This document shows, in pieces, positions 55,101-61,534 of a DNA stretch of 64,000 nt. Both the position numbers and the translations under genes were made by a program. Each line of letters opens with the position of its first letter. Position 1 is the first letter of the stretch. A model generated the notes under the pieces. It was not told the origin of the DNA. It worked only from the letters and a program-made list of their open reading frames with translations, and did not search any database. Origin of the DNA: Erythrobacter insulae (GTDB lineage: Bacteria; Pseudomonadota; Alphaproteobacteria; Sphingomonadales; Sphingomonadaceae); assembly GCF_007004095.1 (NCBI RefSeq), contig NZ_VHJK01000001.1:624501-688500 (forward strand), written 5' to 3'.

Positions 55101-55646
55101 AGAGATACGGTCAACGTTGTCGCTGTCTTCAAGGCTAACGCGCGGGTCGATACGGATAATGTCGCGTACGTCACGACTGATCGACGGGAAGTTCTCAAGC
55201 GTTTCGGTGTCGAACGCCGTGCCCGGACCAACAGCAAGCTGTGTGACCTGTGCGCGGGCGCCGCTAACAACGATGACATTGTCGCTGGAGCCCGAAACGG
55301 TCGCTGTCAGGTTGAAATCAAAGCCGGTGTTGCCGGAAATGCTTGTAAAGACGTTTTCAACTGTCTGGCCTTCGAAACCAGGCGCAGTCACTGTAACGGT
55401 GTACGGGCCGCCGGGCGGAAGCGAACCAACGCGGAAATTTCCGTTGGCACCAGCGGTTGCGGTGCGGGTCGAACCAACGCGCTCATCGGTGATTGTTACG
55501 GTCGCTCCGGGAAGAGCGTTGCCATCGGCATCAGCAACTTGACCTTCGATACCCGAAGTAATCTGCTGAGCAGTAGCAGGTGCTGCGATGGTGGCTGCGG
55601 CTGAGAGAGAGACGACGCTCGCTGCCAAAAGATATTTGATTTTCAT
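52176..55646 (-). CDS. Large TonB-dependent receptor with carboxypeptidase-regulatory-like domain (Oar-like)
   Basis: The 1156-residue outer-membrane protein has a signal peptide ending near ATAQQ (residue 28), an Ig-like CarboxypepD-reg domain (GQVADADGNALPGATVTI, then GSLPPGGPYTVTVTAPGF), a plug domain with VDGIIQSDVFGLNG and a long barrel ending in QVGARYEF. This architecture matches Oar-type and SusC-like receptors for larger substrates such as peptides or glycans. ATG 55646 gives a good signal peptide. It stands alone, so the ligand cannot be inferred from neighbours. A long antisense open frame is not regarded as a gene. Confidence 0.93.
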   Translation of the reverse strand: MKIKYLLAASVVSLSAAATIAAPATAQQITSGIEGQVADADGNALPGATVTITDERVGSTRTATAGANGNFRVGSLPPGGPYTVTVTAPGFEGQTVENVFTSISGNTGFDFNLTATVSGSSDNVIVVSGARAQVTQLAVGPGTAFDTETLENFPSISRDVRDIIRIDPRVSLEDSDNVDRISCLGGNDRTNTFTVDGIIQSDVFGLNGTPFAARNSLPLPFDVIEQTSVEFAPFDVEYSDFTGCLVNVVTKAGSNKFSGSAFYTYFDEGMQNNELEQADGTVDRINAGREERWGATLSGPIIPDRLFFSVGYEEVKLASGYNDGPFGSGAANEVDFITQAQFNEFAQIARDVYGQDVGAVPTQLPEGNVRYFGRLDAQINDNHRLEATYQRLEETNVEFDGGGRTITGINSFEDEGTISDYYSVRLYSDWNDMISTELRVSRAEVADVQGPVGFGEAQSDDPTVRLVVGFPNGSNGAIPGGADGGAATGPGIFRSANQLNTKIDQARFIMNLDAGDGHFFKIGAELNDLEVFNLFAINATGTLFFNGLDDFRNGLLANGTGGAFDGPDDIFDGAGGGTINTGLNGDINNAAALFSRQTYSFFVQDEWDATDQLSVNAGVRVQIYDGDAPRANPLFLERYGSTNAVAFSSIDPVILPRLSATYEFDNDGFFSNSRVTGGVGVFAGGDPVVYFSNAFSNDGFASVTGDTGDCAAADLTTDGTTGQIDVVTNGTFTGFPQCAINAGAAGAARGTGEVQSIDPNFDIPTAVRANIGFATGLGTNSGFFSNWNLNVDYIYTRFNDTLAIRDLSQTIDTRQALNGFTVDGRPIIAGVDLLRDGCNATFVDNGPTYTGITDDCYVSRNGEFLQLTNGPSFDSHNLSFILTKRFSEGLFTEGGSVNLNLGYAFNDSEQTVNFRSSTAGSTFDGTAVFDPQNPAISQSGFETRHNFTLSMFFREEFVSGYDTGLGIFLRASEGRPYSLTFDDGSPDFRDPASAEDNILAYIPTGLTDPNLSPSSDFGAVAQFLDALNGGDSIVSQLNCDFTPGQTISRNTCRDDWFVDLDFRISQELPFIGSLTGIANDRIEVFADFSNFLNMIDNGWNIRRSFGDFDGRVALLTGEFDGEGRYVLDSFRAFEGEAFTSVNSSVWRIQVGARYEF

Positions 55647-55670
55647 GTTTATGCCCCTGGATCAATGGGA

Positions 55671-55758
55671 GGTTTCACGGCGAAAGCTTGAAAGCACAAT
55701 CGCGATAGGGGCCTACAGCGTCTGAAAAGCTACAGTTTTGTTACAATCCCGTGAAACC
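55671..55758. repeat. Perfect 10-bp inverted repeat around the TonB receptor promoter
   Basis: GGTTTCACGG at 55671-55680 and CCGTGAAACC at 55749-55758 are exact reverse complements, 68 bp apart, just upstream of the receptor start. They could be paired operator half-sites or the two arms of a long leader structure. Confidence 0.45.
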
Positions 55759-55945
55759 TGAAAGCCCGCGCGCCAATATCCCGCATATCCTGCGAATAAT
55801 GGGGCTCGAAACCCTTGGAAATCAGGGATTCCCCAGGTCTCTGTTGCTGCAGTGCAACGTAAGCAGAGATTCTGCACAAATGCGGCTGATGAGAGCAAAG
55901 GTGTGCTGCCTTTGGGCAAATGCGTCCGAATCCCTATGGCCGATT

Positions 55946-56920
55946 TTACGCCAAATTGATCTCTCGCAGCCGCTGCATCAGGAAATCGTGCGCCGTAATA
56001 GGCTCAAATTTGCTCGATTCGGACGTGCCTGAACCGGAATTGTCCAAATCAGGGCGTTCCAACGGCTCGATCAGATAATCTGGCCTGAAATGTAGAAAGA
56101 ACGGCATCGAATAGCGCGACCGAAGCGCCGCCTCTCCACTGGGATTGACGACACGGTGCGTTGTCGATGGCAATGCGCCGCCAGTCAGGCGTTCCAGCAT
56201 ATCGCCGACATTGATAACCAGCGCGCCCTTGGGCACATCGACAGACAGCCATTCGCCAGACTTGCTGAGCAGTTCAAGACCAGCTTCTTCCGCGCCAAGC
56301 AGCAAGGTGATGGTGTTGATATCGCCATGCGCAGCGGCGCGGATGGCCCCTGCCGGTGCGTCGGGACCCAATGGCGGATAGTGCAGCAACCGCATAACCG
56401 AATTGCCATCTTCGACGGTCGGCGCGAAGAATTGCTGATCCAGACCAAGATGGAGCGCAATCGCTTCCAGAACTCGCAATCCGGTGGCTTCAAAAGCGGA
56501 ATACAATTCGGAAAAGGTCGGCTCAAACCCTTCCACTTCTGCAGGCCAGATATTCGGGCCCATAAATTCTGCCAGTTCATGCGCCGGATCGAGCGAACGC
56601 CCGACATGCCAGAACTCTTTCAAATCGAAGATATTGGCGTCTTTGGCTTTCTCTGTACCGAATGGCGTGTAACCGCGTGCACCGCCGCTGCCTTCGATCT
56701 TGTATCCGCGCTTCACATCGCCCGGCAGCGCGAAAAACGCTTTGGAATTCTGCTCTGCGCGGTCGATCAAGTCCTGCGAAATGCCGTGATCGCGTACAAT
56801 CGCAAATCCGTATTCTGCAAAGCTGTTGCCAAGTTCACCGGCAATATCGGCCAGCGGCTGGGCGAGCGAGACGCTGGCGATTCCGGCGGTCGAACGGGTC
56901 GAAGGTTCTGTCTGGGTCAT
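55946..56920 (-). CDS. 2-oxoglutarate/Fe(II)-dependent oxygenase, isopenicillin-N-synthase-like
   Basis: This 324-residue enzyme has the DIOX_N segment at the N-terminus (EYGFAIVRDHGISQDLID, then FFALPGDVKRGY) and a double-stranded beta-helix core. The iron ligands are His and Asp of AAHGDINTITLL near residue 198 and His of STTHRVVNP near residue 254. RYSMPFFLHF supplies the Arg-x-Ser for 2-oxoglutarate. The substrate is unknown. ATG 56920 starts the gene; downstream the nucleoside transporter is on the other side of a short gap. Confidence 0.88.
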   Translation of the reverse strand: MTQTEPSTRSTAGIASVSLAQPLADIAGELGNSFAEYGFAIVRDHGISQDLIDRAEQNSKAFFALPGDVKRGYKIEGSGGARGYTPFGTEKAKDANIFDLKEFWHVGRSLDPAHELAEFMGPNIWPAEVEGFEPTFSELYSAFEATGLRVLEAIALHLGLDQQFFAPTVEDGNSVMRLLHYPPLGPDAPAGAIRAAAHGDINTITLLLGAEEAGLELLSKSGEWLSVDVPKGALVINVGDMLERLTGGALPSTTHRVVNPSGEAALRSRYSMPFFLHFRPDYLIEPLERPDLDNSGSGTSESSKFEPITAHDFLMQRLREINLA

Positions 56921-56988
56921 GCAGGCCCTTTACACTCGCAAAGTCCCGCCTGCCAAGATTGCTCCGATAAAGCGTCAATTTCACGCGG

Positions 56989-58335
56989 CTAAAGGGGCAG
57001 AAAAATACTCGCCAAAGCCGCACTCATCAAATTGGCCAAGCTACCGGCCGCGAGCGCCTTTAGCCCGAGCCGCGCGATAACCGGACGTTGATTGGGCGCC
57101 AGCCCGCCTGTCACCGCCATCTGGATCGCGATTGAGGAAAAGTTGGCAAACCCGCATAATGCAAAGGTCACAATGGCCCTGCTGCGCTCTGTCAGTTGCC
57201 CATCACCCATCGCCCCAAGATCAATGAACGCCACGAATTCATTGAGCACGATTTTGGTCCCGAACAATCCACCGGCCAGCTGGGCCTGATCCCAATCCGA
57301 AATACCGATCAGGAACATCACAGGGGCAAACACATACCCAAGCAATTGCTGGAAGGTGACATCGGGAAAGCCGACAAGCCCGCCAATCCCGCCCAAAACA
57401 CCGTTTGCAAGAGCAACGAGTGCCACAAACACCATCACCATCGCGCCGACAGCCACGGCCAGTTTGACGCCGGTTTGCGTCCCTTGCGCAGCGGCCTCGA
57501 TGATATTGGCTGGGCGTTGGCCTTCTTCGAATGTTTCGGCCATTTCGACCTCGCCGGGCTTTGCGCGCTCGACAAGAGACGCAGGCCCCTCTCCGCTGAT
57601 CCTGGATTTCGGCAGATCGACATTGGCACCGGCAGGTTCGGCGCTGGCAGGTTCGCCGCCTGCATCATCAGGCATAATGATTTTGGCCATCAAAATGCCG
57701 CCCGGCGCAGACATGAATGCCGCAGCCAACAAGAAAGGTACGGCTTCGGAACCGATAAAGCTGGCATAGGCCGCCAGGATTGTCCCCGCGACGCCGGCCA
57801 TGCCAACACTCATCAAGGTAAACAGCTGCGATGGCGGCAAGGATGCCAGATACGGGCGCACCACCAGCGGGCTTTCCGACTGCCCGACAAATATGTTGGC
57901 TGCGCTGCCCAAAGCCTCAACCTTGCTTATGCCGGTGATCCAGCCGATCGCCCCGCCAACCCATCTGACCAGCCGCTGCATGATCCCGAGATGGTAAAGA
58001 ATCGAAACAATCGCCGCGAAGAAAACGATGACTGGCAAAGCCGCGATCACGAATGTGTTGGTGAACGGATTGGCTTCCATTGATCCGAACACGGCCTCGA
58101 TCCCGACCTTGGAATAATCGAGCAGCGCGATCACGCCGTCCGACAGGAACTGGATCGCCGCCACACCGAAACTCGTGCGCAGCACCAGCAGAGCCATGAC
58201 CGCCTGAAGCGCAAACGCAGCGCCGACCACGCGGAGCTTGATCCGTTTTTTACCGCTGGACAGGAGGAACGCAAAACCAAGGATGGCGAAAATGCCAAGC
58301 AGGCTAAAAAGAATGGACGAAATATTCTCGCTCAC
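56989..58335 (-). CDS. Concentrative nucleoside transporter (NupC/CNT family)
   Basis: The 448-residue membrane protein shows CNT signatures: NIFVGQSESPLVVRPYL near residue 145, NEFVAFIDLG near residue 372 and CGFANFSSIAIQ near residue 405. About ten membrane helices are present, with a polar loop of about 80 residues in the middle that is longer than usual. It should import nucleosides with protons or sodium. The GTG at 58335 is the best start; upstream in-frame sequence up to 58782 is basic and unlike the family. Confidence 0.88.
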   Translation of the reverse strand: MSENISSILFSLLGIFAILGFAFLLSSGKKRIKLRVVGAAFALQAVMALLVLRTSFGVAAIQFLSDGVIALLDYSKVGIEAVFGSMEANPFTNTFVIAALPVIVFFAAIVSILYHLGIMQRLVRWVGGAIGWITGISKVEALGSAANIFVGQSESPLVVRPYLASLPPSQLFTLMSVGMAGVAGTILAAYASFIGSEAVPFLLAAAFMSAPGGILMAKIIMPDDAGGEPASAEPAGANVDLPKSRISGEGPASLVERAKPGEVEMAETFEEGQRPANIIEAAAQGTQTGVKLAVAVGAMVMVFVALVALANGVLGGIGGLVGFPDVTFQQLLGYVFAPVMFLIGISDWDQAQLAGGLFGTKIVLNEFVAFIDLGAMGDGQLTERSRAIVTFALCGFANFSSIAIQMAVTGGLAPNQRPVIARLGLKALAAGSLANLMSAALASIFLPL

Positions 58336-58545
58336 GACCAGGCGATGCCCCCAACATAAGTGTCTTAAATGATCCCGTGCGAAGGCCCCGCCCGCGCGCT
58401 TGATCGTGGCGTTGCATTTTGACGATCCAAGCGCAAGAGCGCAGCGGCGCATTGGCCGGACCTGTTCCCTGCAAAATACAGCTTGCGGTTGAAAGCGTGC
58501 GCCCGCCGCTTTTCTTTTCCCCATTCGCACCTTACGCCAGCGGCC

Positions 58546-59259
58546 ATGAGTGAAACCAACACACCGGCCCCGGCCGCACAGCCCACTGCCCAGCGCGCAT
58601 TGGCCGCGCCGATGGGATTGTTCGTCTACATCATATTGTACGGCGGGATGACTGTTCTGGCCGGCGTCGTCGCGTTCAAGCAGGTGCAATTGTGGCCCAG
58701 CAACCTTGCCGTGGAAGCGGGCATATTCCCATTCCTGTTGCTCGTGGTGATCACCAGCACGATTGCACAGCTGTATGGACAAAAACTGGCTAACCGTCTG
58801 ATTTGGGTCGGATTTACCCCGCTCGCAATATCGGCTTTGCTGATTTATCTGGTGCTGTCGCTGCCCGCGTCTTCAGAGATGCTGGAATTTCGTTCGGTCG
58901 ATCTGGCTGCATTTGAAACGGTGCTGGGTCAGACCCCGCGCATTCTGATGGCAGGGCCTGCTGCTTACATTACATCCCTGTTGTTGAATGTCTGGATCTT
59001 CTCACGCCTTCGCGGAGAGGGAGACGCAACCACAGTTGGCCTAATGATCCGCGGCGCCATTGCCTCGGCCTTAAGCCAGGCGCTCGATTCGATTATTTTC
59101 GTAACGCTCGCGTTTTACGGAGAATTCGACATCACCAACCTGTTGATTGGACAGGTCCTTGCGAAAGTCACACTCAGCCTGGTGCTGGTGCCGTTCCTGA
59201 TCACCGGCGGGGTGAAGCTGGCTCAATGGCTCGACACGCGGGAAGTCGCCGCAGGGTGA
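58546..59259 (+). CDS. Queuosine-precursor transporter-like protein (YhhQ/VUT family)
   Basis: The 237-residue protein has six to seven membrane helices and the VUT-family segment QALDSIIFVTLAFYGEF near residue 175, with an N-terminal 25-residue polar extension. Members import queuosine precursors for tRNA modification. The start ATG 58546 follows a weak ribosome-binding site. It is divergent from the nucleoside transporter gene, so salvage of nucleobase-like compounds may be a theme. Confidence 0.85.
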   Translation: MSETNTPAPAAQPTAQRALAAPMGLFVYIILYGGMTVLAGVVAFKQVQLWPSNLAVEAGIFPFLLLVVITSTIAQLYGQKLANRLIWVGFTPLAISALLIYLVLSLPASSEMLEFRSVDLAAFETVLGQTPRILMAGPAAYITSLLLNVWIFSRLRGEGDATTVGLMIRGAIASALSQALDSIIFVTLAFYGEFDITNLLIGQVLAKVTLSLVLVPFLITGGVKLAQWLDTREVAAG

Positions 59260-59466
59260 GTTTGCGACGCTTGCGCCGCATTTATCGAAAACCCCGCGCT
59301 CAACATATCAGTAATACGGCTTGATCACGTGTTGCGGATGGCGGCGCAGCGAGGCATTTTTTGAGTAAGCCAACGCCTTCCTTCAGGGTTGCACACGTGA
59401 AGGATCTTAAGCCTTCTTCAGGCAATTTCGCGGTAGCGGAATATGTTCATACAAGTTCGTTCACGA

Positions 59467-61296
59467 TCAATAGATAACAACAATCCGGTCGCGCAATTGG
59501 TGATCTACAAGTAGCTCGGCGGCGTTTAACGGATCGCGGAATTCAATCGCCTTTCTTTGTTTGGCCAGACCCGGCTCTAGCGCTTCTCCTGCCCGAAGAT
59601 ACACGATCGCGACCTGTCTTTTTGTACCGGGAACCGTACCACGAAGACATGGCGTTGAAGCGAAGTCAGAAGGGCAGATTTCACGCGAGCCCAACTCAAT
59701 GGTCTGCTCGATAAACTGCCGCGCAGAATGGCTGGATGCCCATAATTTCTCTCTAGATCTGAAATCTTCAGCGCTCAGATCATTGTGGTCGAATTTCGCT
59801 CCGAAGTACCACTCGACGCCTGAACCGCCCGCCAGAATATGCCCCCACAAAGCTTCACGGATCAAAGCCAGGTGGTCATCTTTTGCATCAACATCCGGTA
59901 TCGCGCCATTCTGCCATGGCCCGATTTCATCCATAGTCAGCACCCAGCGATGACCCGCATCACTGGAGCGCTTGAACCACTTCACTGTTTCTGCATGGAC
60001 CAACGCCGGATCGGCAATCTGCAGGGAAAGCCCGTCTAAATCGCGTAAACCCAAAAGCGGCCCGGCTATCGCATCTTTGTCGTCTGGTTCGGCATGCGTG
60101 TGGAGCAGTATGGGATGGTTGTAGGGATCGACCTGCGTCAACCATTCAATCATCGCTCTGCGCTGTGCATCGTTCTGGCCTTCGGGTCTCCAGTGGACTG
60201 GGCCGTTCTCTTCGCCCAAATTCCAGATCAACGCATTGTGGTGGCCAAAGCGGGCGACGAGTTCCGCAATGAACAGCTTGCGGATCCGGCCCGTATCGCC
60301 GCCATCCATAAGCAGCTCATTCTCGGTTTCCTGCAGCACGACATGAAGCGCAATGCCCTGATTCTGCATATGGGTGAAAACCCGCTCCCACTGATCTAGT
60401 TTGCTGGTGTCAAAACGGGTTTGATCATTGGGGTCGATGAAGGGCCAGACATCTTTCCCGTCCCCTTCAACATTCCAAACCAGGAAATAGGCGGCATTGA
60501 TGCCATTATCGGCCAGATAATTAACTGCCCCGATCATGGAATGGCCACGCTTGTCCCCCCACTCCGGATCGCCTGGACGCCAATCTTGTTGATGCGGTTC
60601 AAACCGGTGGAGCTGTTTACCGCTATCGGATTCTCCATCTCGGGCATTGCTATCAATGCGCCACGTCCCGTCGAAACCGGAATAGCCGAGTAGATTCTCA
60701 GGACTGTTAGCGCCGGTCTTAAGCCAGACATTGCCGGAGCCAGTGGCAATCAGTTCTCCGTTTTTTGCCACCAAGCGTCCATTCGCAGAAGCCCGCCAGT
60801 CCTTCCCATCAGCCAGAGAAGGGCCGACATCAAATGATCCGCTTGATTGCGATATTGCAATCGTCGTGCCTGAAGCAACATCCTGATCAATTGCAATGTC
60901 AGAGCCCTCAGCGAGCCGCGCCGTCCAACGCCATCTACCCTCACGATCAGGGGTGAACATTGCACGCCAGACACCCCCTGAAACCGCACTGGTGTCAGCC
61001 GCATCCCCATCGGCCGCATAGAACCCGCGAATACGCGTCGGCACATCCGAACCGGGCGCATAGAAGGCGACAACCAGCCGGTAATCCGTAAAGGGGTTGG
61101 CGGCCGCAAACTCGCTCGTATCAGGGCCAGTGAATTCAAATGCCATGGGGTGGTGCAAAGAGCCGGCGCGCGGTAGCTCAGTGTCCGGGCCTGATCGCTG
61201 TTCCGATCCCGAAGGATCTCGCTGCTGCGCATTTGCGATACCGCCCAGCGCTGAAAAAGCGATTATCATTGCCGCAAAAAATATCAGTCTAATCAT
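59467..61296 (-). CDS. DUF5060-containing putative glycoside hydrolase
   Basis: This 609-residue exported protein has a signal peptide ending in ANAQQ, a DUF5060 beta domain (HPMAFEFTGPDTSEFAAANPFTDYRL, about residues 48-145) and a TIM-barrel-like domain with AAYFLVWNVEGDGKDVWPFIDP, NALIWNLGEENG (candidate acid/base Glu near residue 360) and VLTMDEIGPWQ (second Glu). DUF5060 precedes glycoside-hydrolase-like domains in polysaccharide utilisation loci. The start at 61296 gives a clean signal peptide; in-frame starts at 61308 and 61356 lie near or over a LacI-type operator candidate. It is divergent from a GH3 gene. Confidence 0.8.
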   Translation of the reverse strand: MIRLIFFAAMIIAFSALGGIANAQQRDPSGSEQRSGPDTELPRAGSLHHPMAFEFTGPDTSEFAAANPFTDYRLVVAFYAPGSDVPTRIRGFYAADGDAADTSAVSGGVWRAMFTPDREGRWRWTARLAEGSDIAIDQDVASGTTIAISQSSGSFDVGPSLADGKDWRASANGRLVAKNGELIATGSGNVWLKTGANSPENLLGYSGFDGTWRIDSNARDGESDSGKQLHRFEPHQQDWRPGDPEWGDKRGHSMIGAVNYLADNGINAAYFLVWNVEGDGKDVWPFIDPNDQTRFDTSKLDQWERVFTHMQNQGIALHVVLQETENELLMDGGDTGRIRKLFIAELVARFGHHNALIWNLGEENGPVHWRPEGQNDAQRRAMIEWLTQVDPYNHPILLHTHAEPDDKDAIAGPLLGLRDLDGLSLQIADPALVHAETVKWFKRSSDAGHRWVLTMDEIGPWQNGAIPDVDAKDDHLALIREALWGHILAGGSGVEWYFGAKFDHNDLSAEDFRSREKLWASSHSARQFIEQTIELGSREICPSDFASTPCLRGTVPGTKRQVAIVYLRAGEALEPGLAKQRKAIEFRDPLNAAELLVDHQLRDRIVVIY

Positions 61297-61356
61297 CGAT
61301 GTCCCCATCTCATACAGAGATTGCATACCACTCGTTGAATTGCAGCGCTTCACCAT

Positions 61357-61510
61357 TTGGGAGCGCTACCAAGAAGATCGCATCAAGGCAAAACCCACAC
61401 TTATCGCCACGCCATTTCGCGATGTGCGGAGCGCTGAATGTTTGTCGGCAAGAGAAGTTTCACCTCGGCCCTAGACAGCAACAGAAATTCGCTTAATGAT
61501 AGCGCTCCCA
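61357..61510. promoter_or_regulatory. Divergent promoter with two LacI-type operator candidates
   Basis: TTGGGAGCGCTACCAA at 61357-61372 is a near-perfect palindrome with the AGCGCT centre used by LacI-family sugar regulators of alphaproteobacteria. TGATAGCGCTCCCA at 61497-61510 is a second, weaker copy 140 bp away, just upstream of the GH3 start. The spacing would allow looping across both promoters. Confidence 0.5.
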
Positions 61511-61534
61511 TTTTGGGCTGAGGGGGACTTCACT

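Noticed and set aside
53019-55604. 861-codon plus-strand open frame inside the TonB receptor gene
   Set aside because: It is antisense to a well-supported receptor, has no start signal or domain, and such long shadow frames are common in GC-rich genes.
58336-58782. N-terminal extension of the nucleoside transporter
   Set aside because: The extra 149 residues are basic and unstructured and would overlap the divergent gene at 58546; the GTG at 58335 is directly before the first membrane helix.
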